Assembly: GCF_042664895.1 (NCBI RefSeq)
Contig: NZ_JBHTBQ010000004.1
Span: 1 to 64,000 of the forward strand
Source: Iodobacter arcticus
GTDB taxonomy: Bacteria > Pseudomonadota > Gammaproteobacteria > Burkholderiales > Chitinibacteraceae
Length of the DNA stretch: 64,000 nt
Direction of reading: 5' to 3'
Part shown: positions 24,982 to 33,486 of the stretch, piece after piece
How the letters are laid out: every line of letters begins with the position of its first letter
How positions within the stretch are numbered: the first letter of the stretch is position 1
Made by a program: the position numbers and the translations under genes
The notes under the pieces: model-generated
What the model saw: only the letters and a program-made list of their open reading frames with translations
What the model was told of the DNA's origin: nothing
Database searches by the model: none

Positions 24982-25055
24982 TATAGGGTGTGCAAGTCGT
25001 TTTTCTTGCGCACCGTTTTTTGGTGCGCAACGACTACGTCGTTGTACATCCTATA
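24982..25055. repeat. Imperfect palindromic intergenic element
   Basis: TATAGG...CCTATA flank a long imperfect dyad: GTGTGCAAGTCGTTTTTCTT on the left pairs with CAACGACTACGTCGTTGTAC on the right around an inner TTGCGCACCG/TGGTGCGCAA stem. It lies between the convergent adaptor gene and creD. No second copy is seen in the window. Confidence 0.55.
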
Positions 25056-25118
25056 AAATGCCGATTCGGTCTATGACATAGGCTTAGCTTGACACCTATA
25101 GTAGGTTTTTTGGCAGCC

Positions 25119-25153
25119 TTGGGTGGGCACGGTAAAACGCTTTGCCCACCCAA
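25119..25153. terminator. Hairpin downstream of creD
   Basis: TTGGGTGGGCA and TGCCCACCCAA form an 11-bp stem starting six bases after the creD stop. It lacks a clean T tract on the minus strand. The GTGGGCAC core resembles small dyads near 54690 and 59056, so it may be a repeat used as a terminator. Confidence 0.45.
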
Positions 25154-25158
25154 ATCTT

Positions 25159-26589
25159 TTAAGCCACAGTCTCTGTACTTGTTGGCCGCAGCGCTTGCCA
25201 GTCTATTTTACGGGTAAGGATCATTACGCAGCTGAGTAAGCCAAATAGCGTGATACTGCCCATGAGTAGCGCCATATCTTCTGATTGTAAGATGCCATAT
25301 AGCAGGCCGTATAGCGCGGCTAAAACTGTAGCAAACCCCATTCCACGCTGCCAAGCGGCTAAGACAAAACTCACGTAATAGCCAAGCAATAACACCGATG
25401 CCGCAGCAGCGCTCAAATAGGCTTTGGCAAAGCCTAGATGCTCAGATAACGATAATGTCAGCAAGAAAAACAGGGCTAAGGCCGCGCCGACTAAAGCGTA
25501 TTGCACGGGGTGGATTTCGATTCGTCTCATCAGCGCCATTAAAAACACTGCGCCAAAAATCACCAGTACAAACAACTCTGCATATTTAATGGTGCGCTCG
25601 TTTAAGACGTATCTATCTACAGGATCAACAAGGCGCAGGCCTAAGGAGGCGGAAGAGCATTCTGATTCGCTGCATTTGCTGGTTTGAGCGCCGCCTGTAG
25701 CCAGCTGGCTGGTTTGCCAGCGTGCGCTAAACCCTTGAGCCGTTACGCTGCGCTCTACTGGCGCAAAGTTGCCGCTAAAGCTAGGGTGCGGCCAGTTACC
25801 AGCAAGTGCCACATGGCTTTCTTTACCTACCGGCTCGATCAGCAATTGCGTGCTGCCGCTGAGTTTAAGATTGAGTTTGAAATCCAGTGATTGCCCAGAA
25901 TCAGGTAGCTTAATCATGGCATGTACACCATTGCCGAGATTTGTTTTGGCAACTGGAGCAGGCGCTGCCACTGCAACGACTGCAGCGCTGTCTTCTGCCG
26001 TATTCACTGGGGTGTGAATGCTGATTGCCGCCTGAGCGGTGCCCGGCTCAAAGTTCAGCGTATCGGCCGCCAGCGTGCCGCCCATATTTTGAATCCCGCG
26101 CACATCCGATAAGCTGAGCACCAGATAAGGCTTGCCCCAGCGGCTGCTGATTTTTTCACGGTTAGAGCTGGGGTGTTGCTCGTAACTACTAAGCGGAGCT
26201 AGGGCAAAGCGCCCGGAGAGGATTAAATCGCTGCGGTAAATCGGTGCTTCAAAAATGCCGCGTTTCAGGCTTTCTACCGCTAATTGCCCCTTGGCCGAGA
26301 ACTGCTCGGGGCTGATGATGATATTGCGGCTGCTGGTGCTTTCTTCCCAAGAGCTGGTTTTGCCTTGCGGCGTAGTCTGCTCGATCAGTTTGCTGGTGGT
26401 TTCGGTGAGCGGCAGCACCAAGAAGGGCCCTTTCACCGTTTGTTCCCCAGCGCTAAATTGCGAGATTTCTTGCCGCACTTCCTGAGCGCGTTGTTGCCGC
26501 TCAAAAACCAAGTGCCGCACCAGATTTAAAACAAATAGCATTCCCAACATCAGCAGGCCGATGGTGATGATTTTCCACTTTAACTTCAT
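25159..26589 (-). CDS. creD: Inner membrane protein CreD
   Basis: A 476-residue inner-membrane protein of the CreD (Cet) family. One N-terminal helix (IITIGLLMLGMLFVLNLV), a large periplasmic beta-rich domain and a C-terminal block of about five helices match the family. In other bacteria creD is the main target of the CreBC two-component system and contributes to envelope integrity and beta-lactam response. The ATG at 26589 follows GGGGAA. It lies downstream of creB-creC but is separated from them by about 350 bases filled with an inverted repeat, so it may have its own promoter. No clear cre tag (TTCAC-N6-TTCAC) was found upstream. Confidence 0.9.
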   Translation of the reverse strand: MKLKWKIITIGLLMLGMLFVLNLVRHLVFERQQRAQEVRQEISQFSAGEQTVKGPFLVLPLTETTSKLIEQTTPQGKTSSWEESTSSRNIIISPEQFSAKGQLAVESLKRGIFEAPIYRSDLILSGRFALAPLSSYEQHPSSNREKISSRWGKPYLVLSLSDVRGIQNMGGTLAADTLNFEPGTAQAAISIHTPVNTAEDSAAVVAVAAPAPVAKTNLGNGVHAMIKLPDSGQSLDFKLNLKLSGSTQLLIEPVGKESHVALAGNWPHPSFSGNFAPVERSVTAQGFSARWQTSQLATGGAQTSKCSESECSSASLGLRLVDPVDRYVLNERTIKYAELFVLVIFGAVFLMALMRRIEIHPVQYALVGAALALFFLLTLSLSEHLGFAKAYLSAAAASVLLLGYYVSFVLAAWQRGMGFATVLAALYGLLYGILQSEDMALLMGSITLFGLLSCVMILTRKIDWQALRPTSTETVA

Positions 26590-26694
26590 GATATTCCCCA
26601 GTGCGCTTGTGTGATGGGGGCATTTTGAGGGGCTGATGTGGAGGGAAAATGCGGGGAATGTGGAGATTGTGTGGAGATGGTGATGTTGTGCAGC

Positions 26695-26928
26695 AAAACC
26701 CAAATCTTGAACCACGGAGAACACAGAGGGCACGGAGTTCCACGGAGAAATACATGGCTTATGTTGTTTGCATTGAATTTCTTAGTTAGCAAGGTCTATC
26801 GGCGGGCTTTAATAGAGGGTTAAACCGTAAACCACAAACTAGGATGCAGAGAAAACCGCTTCAGCCTTGTTGTTCTCAGTGAAGCTCCGTGTTCTCCGTG
26901 CCCTTTGTGGTTCAAAATTTGGGTTTTT
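26695..26928. repeat. Large inverted repeat between creC and creD
   Basis: AAAACCCAAATCTTGAACCA opens the left arm, which includes ACCACGGAGAACACAGAGG. The right arm carries CCGTGTTCTCCGTGCCC and ends TGGTTCAAAATTTGGGTTTT. It is the same family as 15218-15417. It occupies most of the gap between creC and creD; no gene is seen in the remainder. Confidence 0.85.
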
Positions 26929-26937
26929 GCTATTTAG

Positions 26938-28371
26938 TTAACCCAACGGCAAGCAAACCCTCGCCACTACACCTCCCTCCGCATGATTCGCCAAGCTCAC
27001 GCTTCCGCCATGTAATTCCAGCATGGTGCGAGTGAGAGCTAGCCCCAGACCGGTGCTTTTTTGGCCGGTGGCAGGGCGGGGTAGGGAGTAGAAGCGCTCG
27101 AATAGGCGGGTGAGGGCGTAGTCGGGGATGGGTTCGCCTTGGTTGTGGATGGCAATTTGCAAGCTTTGCGCTTCAATCGCCAGCTCGATATGGATCTGGC
27201 CCTGCTCAGGGGTGAAGTCCAGTGCGTTTTGCAGCAGATTTCTGATGGCTTGGGCAAGTAAAAAGGCTTCGCCGTGGATGATGGCGCTGGGCCACGGTGC
27301 GTGCAAAATTTGTCTTGTTCCGGCTTGTGGGCTGAGCGCGTTGATCACTTCGTCCAGCAGCTTAGCGACATCCACTGGCTCGGCGTCTTTCAGGCCGTGC
27401 CGTGCTTCTAGGGTGGCTAATTGCAGCAGGCGGTCGACAATTTGCTGCATACGGGCGGTTTCTTGGCGGATATGGCCGGTAAAACGGCTGTGATCGCTCT
27501 CTTTAAGCGCTAAGCCTTCTTCAAATAAAATTTCTGCCGCGCCACGAATGCCTGCTAGGGGCGATTTCAGCTCGTGGGTTAGATCGTGCACATAGTTTTC
27601 TATATAGGCTTTGCCTTCCAAGCGTTCACGCATCGTGCCGAGTGCCGTAGCCAAGGTGGTCAGTTCGCGATTGGCGGTAAAGGTAGGCACGGGCACGGTT
27701 TGGCCCTCGCTCACAGCCAGTGCAAAGTCTGTGAGTTTGCTAATTCCTCGACTCAGCCACCATGAAAACAGCGCACCAATGACTAAACCAACGGCCAGTA
27801 GCAAGAGGCCCGCCCGCCAGAGCTTATTTTCGCTGCGATCAATAAAGGGTTGCATGGCCCAATTGGGGCGGGCGACGGTAAGCACGCCCACAATCTCTTT
27901 GCCCTTGGTAATTGGGGCGGCAACGTGCATTACGGTGGATAGCTCATCTTTGGAGTCGGCTAGCGAGCTGCGCGCACCGTATTGGCCACGCAGCGTAAGG
28001 TAAACATCGCGCCACTGGCTGTAATCCTGCCCCAGCGCTTGGCCGGTGGAATCCATCACCACCTTGCCTTGGGCATCGGTGACATACACGCGCAGAAAGG
28101 TTTTATCGCGTTGTACTCCCCACACTTTGGCTTGCGGATTTCTTTCGGCAAACAGCTTAATCGCTTTGGCAAAGCGGCCCGCATCAAGCCGGCCTGTCAC
28201 AAAATCTGGCTGGATCAACTCGGCGAGCAGATTGGCGGTATCGACTAATACTTCCTCGCTAGATTGGCGCACTGCGGGCTTGATTTCATCCCTCACTATG
28301 CTGAGCACATAGGCTGCCAGCAGGCTGACCAGCAAGAAGTAGCCAAAGAAAATCCGCAATGAAAAGCGCAT
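26938..28371 (-). CDS. creC: Sensor histidine kinase CreC
   Basis: A 477-residue membrane kinase. Two transmembrane helices (residues about 5-27 and 185-205) flank a periplasmic sensor domain. The dimerisation box is HDLTHELKSPLAGIRGAAE with the phospho-accepting His, followed by the N box NLLQNALDF and the ATP lid STGLGLALTRTML. It phosphorylates CreB. The ATG at 28371 shares one base with the creB stop (TAATG), so the two are translationally coupled. The signal sensed is not known from sequence. Confidence 0.9.
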   Translation of the reverse strand: MRFSLRIFFGYFLLVSLLAAYVLSIVRDEIKPAVRQSSEEVLVDTANLLAELIQPDFVTGRLDAGRFAKAIKLFAERNPQAKVWGVQRDKTFLRVYVTDAQGKVVMDSTGQALGQDYSQWRDVYLTLRGQYGARSSLADSKDELSTVMHVAAPITKGKEIVGVLTVARPNWAMQPFIDRSENKLWRAGLLLLAVGLVIGALFSWWLSRGISKLTDFALAVSEGQTVPVPTFTANRELTTLATALGTMRERLEGKAYIENYVHDLTHELKSPLAGIRGAAEILFEEGLALKESDHSRFTGHIRQETARMQQIVDRLLQLATLEARHGLKDAEPVDVAKLLDEVINALSPQAGTRQILHAPWPSAIIHGEAFLLAQAIRNLLQNALDFTPEQGQIHIELAIEAQSLQIAIHNQGEPIPDYALTRLFERFYSLPRPATGQKSTGLGLALTRTMLELHGGSVSLANHAEGGVVARVCLPLG

Positions 28372-29054
28372 TAAACCTGCTCCAGCGCATAGCCAAAGCC
28401 ACGGTGGGTGGCGATGGGATCGAGATCGGGCCTCACTACACGCAATTTGGCGCGCAGGCATTTGATATGGCTATCAATGGTGCGCTCGAAGCTATCTTCG
28501 GCGGCTTCACCGAGGGCATCCAGTAATTGGGAGCGGCTAAATACTTGGCCGGGATGGGCGAGCAGGGTGATCAGCAGGCGGTATTCTGATGGCGTGAGTG
28601 TGAGATTATGGGCTGCATATTGAACGCGCTTGGCATGGGTATCGTGAATGAATAGCCCGTTATTGATGGCCGAATGGCTGATGGCCGTGCTTAGGCTGCT
28701 GCGCTTTAAAATGGCTTTGACCCGGGCAGCCACTTCGCGCGGGCTAAAGGGCTTGAGCACATAATCGTCCGCGCCTAATTCCAGCCCTAAAATCCGATCG
28801 AATTCCTCGCTTCTGGCGGTGAGCAGCAGCACGGGTAGCTCGCTATAGCGGCGCAGCCGTTTGAGTACTTCCAGCCCGCTATCGTCGGGCAGGCCAATAT
28901 CTAAAATCAGCAGATCAGGTTTTTGTGCCTGAATCGCCGCCTCGCCTTCGCGTGCAAGCGTGTAGCAGCTTACGGCAAAACCTTCTCGCTCTAGCGCAAA
29001 GCGTAGCGTATCGGTAATGGCCGCTTCGTCTTCGATCAAAATGATGGATGACAT
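28371..29054 (-). CDS. creB: Response regulator CreB
   Basis: A 227-residue OmpR/PhoB-type regulator. The receiver domain has the acidic pair in LIEDEAAI, the phosphorylated Asp in LLILDIGLPDDSG and the Lys in YVLKPFSPREV. The C-terminal winged helix has LTPSEYRLLITLLAHPGQVFSRSQLLDAL. Its identity as CreB rests on the creC and creD genes downstream. It is divergent from the patatin gene across a 197-base region holding two dyads. Confidence 0.88.
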   Translation of the reverse strand: MSSIILIEDEAAITDTLRFALEREGFAVSCYTLAREGEAAIQAQKPDLLILDIGLPDDSGLEVLKRLRRYSELPVLLLTARSEEFDRILGLELGADDYVLKPFSPREVAARVKAILKRSSLSTAISHSAINNGLFIHDTHAKRVQYAAHNLTLTPSEYRLLITLLAHPGQVFSRSQLLDALGEAAEDSFERTIDSHIKCLRAKLRVVRPDLDPIATHRGFGYALEQV

Positions 29055-29125
29055 GGGGAGAGAACTCTTATTGGATGGCCTTGATTGTAAGTGACTTTAT
29101 GCCGTTGTTGTCAGTGTATTTCCTG

Positions 29126-29146
29126 TTATGCTGCATTGCAGCATAA
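29126..29146. promoter_or_regulatory. Dyad in the creB-patatin divergent region
   Basis: TTATGCTGC and GCAGCATAA are perfect 9-bp arms around ATT. Without a T tract and placed between two divergent genes, it looks like an operator rather than a terminator. The binding protein is unknown. Confidence 0.4.
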
Positions 29147-29203
29147 ATTTAATCTCCCTGCTTTAAGCTATGAGTTATGGAGGTTTTGCTACATCAAACG
29201 CTA

Positions 29204-29239
29204 GCGGTTTAAACCCTGTGCTTGCAAGGTTTAAACCGC
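29204..29239. promoter_or_regulatory. Paired GGTTTAAACC palindromes before the patatin gene
   Basis: GCGGTTTAAACC and GGTTTAAACCGC are 12-bp perfect inverted arms with a 12-base loop. Each contains the 10-bp palindrome GGTTTAAACC, and the two palindromes start 22 bases apart. The element ends 12 bases before the ATG. It could be a double operator or a hairpin controlling access to the ribosome binding site. Confidence 0.55.
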
Positions 29240-29251
29240 AAAGGGCTGGCT

Positions 29252-30238
29252 ATGACTAAGAAAGTGATCAATCTTGCTTTGCAAGGTGGCGGTGCGCATG
29301 GGGCATTTACTTGGGGCGTGCTGGATGCTTTGCTTGAAGACGGACGTATTCAGTTTGATGGCGTTAGCGGCACCAGTGCAGGGGCGATGAATGCCGTGGT
29401 GCTGGCGCAGGGCTTGATGGATGGCGGTGCTAATGGGGCAAGGCTGGCGCTGGATCAGTTCTGGCTGGCTCTGGCCAATAGTATGCCGGGGGATTTAGGG
29501 CAGAGTGACGGGGGTGGGGTTAGCTCGGTGACCAAGGCGATGCAGCAGTGGTCACGTTATTTATCACCCAGCCAGATGAACCCTTTTGATTTAAACCCGC
29601 TGCGTGATTTGCTTACTCATCAAATTGATTTTGCGGCTTTGCAAAAGAGCAGCCCGGTTAAGCTATTTATTGCGACTACTCATGCCAATTCGGGTAAGTT
29701 AAGAATTTTCCAAAATAATGAAATGAGTAGTGATGTGATTCTGGCTTCGGCCTGCCTGCCCACAATGTACCGCAGTGTATTAATTGATAACGAGCCTTAT
29801 TGGGATGGCGCTTATTCGGCTAATCCAGCTGTGTTTCCATTGTTTGATCTGTGTGATGCCTGTGATATTTTGCTGATTTTGTTACAGCCATTATATTTAA
29901 ATGACACGCCTGATTCTGTCAAAGAAATTCAGAGCAGAATTTTAGATATCACCTTTCAATCGGGCTTTTTGCGTGAAATGCAAATGTTTACTCGGCTAAA
30001 AGCACGTCGGCCATTGTTTGTCTGGTCTAAATTGGAGCGGCATATTGCCCGTACTCATTTTCATTTGATTGAGGCGGAGTTAGCACAATTTGATGCCGAA
30101 TCTAAATTAACCGTGAATCTAAAATTCTTTGCCACACTCAAAAATATGGGGCGGGAGGCGGGGCAGAAATGGCTGGCAAATAATTATCTAAAGTTAGGCA
30201 AGTCGTCCAGCGTGGATTTGGCTGAGGTGTTTGCCTGA
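29252..30238 (+). CDS. Patatin-like phospholipase family protein
   Basis: A 328-residue lipid acyl hydrolase. It has the oxyanion loop LQGGGAHGAF, the Ser nucleophile in GVSGTSAGAM and the catalytic Asp in WDGAYSANP, which together form the patatin Ser-Asp dyad. There is no signal peptide, so it is cytoplasmic or exported by another route. The ATG at 29252 follows AAGGGC; a CTT-initiated extension is not considered. Such single-domain patatins often lie near polyhydroxyalkanoate genes in betaproteobacteria, but not here. Confidence 0.88.
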   Translation: MTKKVINLALQGGGAHGAFTWGVLDALLEDGRIQFDGVSGTSAGAMNAVVLAQGLMDGGANGARLALDQFWLALANSMPGDLGQSDGGGVSSVTKAMQQWSRYLSPSQMNPFDLNPLRDLLTHQIDFAALQKSSPVKLFIATTHANSGKLRIFQNNEMSSDVILASACLPTMYRSVLIDNEPYWDGAYSANPAVFPLFDLCDACDILLILLQPLYLNDTPDSVKEIQSRILDITFQSGFLREMQMFTRLKARRPLFVWSKLERHIARTHFHLIEAELAQFDAESKLTVNLKFFATLKNMGREAGQKWLANNYLKLGKSSSVDLAEVFA

Positions 30239-30367
30239 CCGATGGCTGCTGAGGGGATGCATAATTTTGCCATTTACCAAGGCAATAAGGCGAAAGTGGT
30301 CTTGTTGCTGCATAATATGGATTAACTCAACAACAAAAAAGGATAGGAGTTTCTTGAAACTCCGGAT

Positions 30368-31672
30368 ATGGGTAGTAGTATCTTATTGATTCTTCTCGCT
30401 TTTCTTCTTGTGCTTCTTAACGGCTTTTTTGTGGCCGCAGAGTTTGGTTTAGTTAAATTACGCTCTACTCGTGTAAAAGCCATTGCTAAAACAATGGGCT
30501 GGCGCGGGCGTATTTTGGTTAAAGTGCATGGCGATTTAGATGCTTATCTTTCTGCTTGCCAGCTTGGTATTACCCTCTCATCCCTTGGCCTTGGTTGGAT
30601 TGGCGAGCCTGCCTTTGTGCAGCTGCTGGAGCCTTTGTTTAGCGCTCTTGGTATTGTAAACCAAGCGTTGGTGCACACGATTGCTTTTGCTGTTGCCTTT
30701 TTTATTATTTCCTATTTGCATATTGTGGTGGGCGAGCTGGCCCCCAAATCTATGGCGATCCGCATGCCGGGTAAAGTCAGTGTATGGACTGCCGTGCCGC
30801 TGTATTGCTTTTACTGGCTGATGTATCCCGCAATTTGGGCGCTTAATCACAGCGCCAACTGGGTACTGCGTAAAGTGGGCTTGGATGTAGCGCCTGGCCA
30901 CGATAGCCATTACTCCTCTGAAGAGCTCAAGCTGATCTTGCGCACTTCTCAGTCCGATGACCAATATTCTGAAGACGATTGGCGTGTATTGGCGCAGGCG
31001 CTAGATTTCCGCGATCTGGATGTTGCCGATTTAATGCACCCATTTAGCGAAGCAGTGGCTTTATCTGCCAGTGCCGATATTGAAAGCAGTCTGGATAGAA
31101 TTGTCCAGCACCGCTACAGCCGCTATCCCTTGCTGGATGAAAACGGCCATGTGCAATCAGTGGTCCATCTAAAAGATATTTTCTTTGCCATGCGTAAGGG
31201 TGAGATGCCGGCGCGTTTGGATAAATTGGCGCGTCCGGTGCAAACCGTATCGCCGCGTTTATCTGCATCAGAGCTATTTAAACGCTTCCAGCACGGCGCG
31301 CCGCATTTTGCCGTGGTGGCTTATCAAGATGGACAGCCCTTGGGCTTTATCACCTTAGATAATTTGCTCGGCGCTTTGGTGGGCGAGATTCGTGACGAAT
31401 TTCGTCAGGCACAGAATGAATGGTCCAAGCTTGATGATGGCTCTATGATTGGCAAAGGAAGCTTAACCATCTTTACCCTAGAGCGCGCCTTAGGCATTGA
31501 TATTGAAGACACCGACGTGGATTCGGTAGGCGGCCTGATTATGCAGCAGCTGGGCGATTTGCCCACGGAAGGCCAGCGGATTCAGTTTGACCACTTCGAC
31601 GCCGTGGTCAAAAAAATGAACGGGCCAAGGATTGTGCTGGTGAGGATTTATCCGAGGGAAATGGTGAGCTGA
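30368..31672 (+). CDS. Hemolysin-like CNNM/CorC-family membrane protein
   Basis: A 434-residue protein with an N-terminal DUF21/CNNM membrane domain of three to four helices (residues about 1-185, including NGFFVAAEFGLVKLR and ACQLGITLSSLGLGWIGEPA). A CBS pair follows (residues about 205-335), then a C-terminal CorC/HlyC domain (VDSVGGLIMQQLGDLP). Relatives are implicated in magnesium or cobalt homeostasis; the hemolysin label is historical. The start follows an AGGAGTTTC region. Transport direction is not visible. Confidence 0.87.
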   Translation: MGSSILLILLAFLLVLLNGFFVAAEFGLVKLRSTRVKAIAKTMGWRGRILVKVHGDLDAYLSACQLGITLSSLGLGWIGEPAFVQLLEPLFSALGIVNQALVHTIAFAVAFFIISYLHIVVGELAPKSMAIRMPGKVSVWTAVPLYCFYWLMYPAIWALNHSANWVLRKVGLDVAPGHDSHYSSEELKLILRTSQSDDQYSEDDWRVLAQALDFRDLDVADLMHPFSEAVALSASADIESSLDRIVQHRYSRYPLLDENGHVQSVVHLKDIFFAMRKGEMPARLDKLARPVQTVSPRLSASELFKRFQHGAPHFAVVAYQDGQPLGFITLDNLLGALVGEIRDEFRQAQNEWSKLDDGSMIGKGSLTIFTLERALGIDIEDTDVDSVGGLIMQQLGDLPTEGQRIQFDHFDAVVKKMNGPRIVLVRIYPREMVS

Positions 31673-31747
31673 TTGTGGGCCATCCATTACTACCATCTTA
31701 AGTAAAACCAGCAGGCGTGATGTTTTCGGCGCTTGGCTAGTAGCTAG

Positions 31748-31830
31748 TTTGTTCGCCTATTCTGGGCGGACAAACCAGCGTAACCCAATATTTAGGTGCA
31801 AAAGAATGTTGGGTTACGCGATATAGCTGT
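31748..31830. repeat. Composite inverted repeat, GGGTTACGCG family
   Basis: Two successive dyads: GTTTGTTCGCC paired with GGGCGGACAAAC, then CAGCGTAACCCAA paired with TTGGGTTACGCG. This is the same unit order as in the element at 59115-59174, where the GTTTATCCGCC hairpin is nested inside the GTTGGGTTACGC arms. Confidence 0.65.
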
Positions 31831-31884
31831 TTAGCTGTTAAGCCTAGGGTATTAAGTTAATCCAATGGCATGTGGTGATTTTTT

Positions 31885-31956
31885 CGTAGGGCGGGTGTAA
31901 CCCGCCGTTTTCATAGCATTTCATGCCAAAGTCTGGCGGGTTTCACCCGCCCTACG
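31885..31956. repeat. Inverted repeat, CGTAGGGCGGGTG family
   Basis: CGTAGGGCGGGTGTAACCCG and CGGGTTTCACCCGCCCTACG are terminal arms around about 30 bases. Related elements occur at 43972-44030 and 47557-47625. Confidence 0.75.
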
Positions 31957-32295
31957 AATGATGCAATGCTTGCAAATGAATGGCTACGGGCATGGTAATA
32001 CTAACTTGATGCCTATAACGCGATATGGTCGCTAAGCTAGGCTACAGATTATCTATTTTTATATTTTGACCTTCCGCCGAATTGCTCGGTAGTGTCATCT
32101 TCCCAGTATTTTTCTTCTTCCCCTTCTCTAATTCAGCTGGCTCCTGTTGCTATTGAGCCCCGGCTCAATCACCGTTCTGGCCATTTCTCATTTAAAGTTT
32201 TCAGCCTTTTTTTAAGGATAGCTGCCATCAGTGCTTCCTAGTTCTGGGGATTGCGGCAGCTAGGTGCTTGTGGAAATGAGCATTTGGCACAAGCG

Positions 32296-32871
32296 TCATT
32301 TGGGCTTCAATGCGCCCGCAATGCGCACAATTTCTTTAGCGATATCTTCCGGGGATAGCACGAAGTCAATGCAGCCGCTATTGATTGCACTTTCCGGCAT
32401 ATCAGGCTGAATTGCCGTACTTAGTTTCTGTGCAATGGTGATGCCGCCTACTTCTTTAATACCGCAAAGCGCTTCCGCCCCATCGCCGTCATAGCCGGAG
32501 ACGATGACGGCTATGAGCTGGCCATCCCAGTAGCAGGTGAGTGAACGCAGGAATACCGTGATGACATCAGGCCAGCCCCGTGGCTTTGAGATCGGTTTTA
32601 GGTGAAACACGCCATTACAAACATGCAAGTCTCGATTTTCAGGAATGATATATAGGTGGTTGGGTTCAATTGATAGGCGCTCCGTGATGAGCTCAACCGG
32701 CATCGTTGTGTAGTAAGGAAGAACTTCATGTAGCCGCGTTGGCATCCTTGTAATGTGATTCACGATGGCAAAGGCAGCGCCCGTATTCACGGGGAGGTTC
32801 TTCAATAGCCGTATATAGGCATCGAGCCCGCCTGCCGATCCGCCGATGCAAATGATGGGGAAATCTTTCAT
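32296..32871 (-). CDS. Stand-alone CheB-type methylesterase domain protein
   Basis: About 191 residues, equal to only the catalytic half of CheB. The triad is visible: Ser in CIGGSAGGLDAY, His in AIVNHITRMP and Asp in VSGYDGDGAEAL; the PDMPESAI loop also fits. There is no receiver domain and no chemotaxis gene nearby. In chemotaxis CheB removes methyl groups from receptor glutamates. Here regulation by phosphorylation is not possible through the same chain, so the role may be different, for example in stress signalling. The ATG at 32871 was preferred to the ATG at 32892 as the start of the conserved domain. Confidence 0.8.
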   Translation of the reverse strand: MKDFPIICIGGSAGGLDAYIRLLKNLPVNTGAAFAIVNHITRMPTRLHEVLPYYTTMPVELITERLSIEPNHLYIIPENRDLHVCNGVFHLKPISKPRGWPDVITVFLRSLTCYWDGQLIAVIVSGYDGDGAEALCGIKEVGGITIAQKLSTAIQPDMPESAINSGCIDFVLSPEDIAKEIVRIAGALKPK

Positions 32872-33486
32872 TCTGGAACGCCTTTTCATCAATTAAATCA
32901 TCGAGATCAACATCCCTCATGTTTCTATATTCATGGCTCGCATTGTTTTTTTAACGGGAAAGTTGTGTAGAAACTGAGGTTACTAAAAAGAAAGTAGTAG
33001 CAAACGTGCCAAGCATCTGTGCGCTGCCGTACACAAGACTTTGATTTGCATCTTCTTACTACGTAACTTACTCAGATTCAAAAATAAATATTGGATTTCT
33101 CAGCGGCTTTCCTTGCGCTCACGCATGAGCTTTCCTGATGAGCGCTCGAGGCCGTGATGGGGATTGGACGTTCGTGGCGATTTTATTGTATGTGCGGAAT
33201 CGTACAGACATTGCAAGTGCTTACGAGCAACACTTGAATTCTGCGCTTTAAAGCAGTGTAAGGGTGTGGATATGTCACGATGAATCATATTGTTAATCAT
33301 CGTGTGGCCCGTTTGGGTCGGTGCACTCTGTATGGTTATCAGCGGGCTAAGAACAATCCAAGTGGCTTGCCCTCTTGCGGGGGCCGCGTATGGTTGCTTA
33401 CGGTTGATGTGACCGAATGATTCTTTTCTGCCGCAATTTTTCTAAGTCAGCTGAAATTTATTTTTGCTAATTAAAAAGGAATAACC
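32872..33486. other. Divergent regulatory region with two TGTnCG dyads
   Basis: No convincing gene. TGTGCG-CTGC-CGTACA lies at 33018-33033 and TGTGCG-GAAT-CGTACA at 33191-33206, two copies of the dyad TGTnCG-N4-CGnACA. A third copy is at 44814-44829 upstream of the CsbD gene. Other short frames here have no ribosome binding sites. Confidence 0.5.

Larger units (their letters stand above)
31673..32295. other. Intergenic region rich in repeats
   Basis: No gene is recognised. It holds two repeat elements, described separately, at 31748-31830 and 31885-31956. The rest, about 31990-32295, is A/T-rich with no open frame or clear terminator. Confidence 0.5.

Noticed and set aside
26638..26823. Short frames across the CCACGGAG repeats read as proteins
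   Set aside because: Such frames translate the repeat itself, giving peptides like NHGEHRGHGVPRRNT, and recur wherever the repeat occurs. They are not genes.
33100..33300. Minus-strand frame of 66 codons between the CheB-like and CX10C genes
   Set aside because: It has no ribosome binding site or family resemblance, and it covers a regulatory dyad at 33191.
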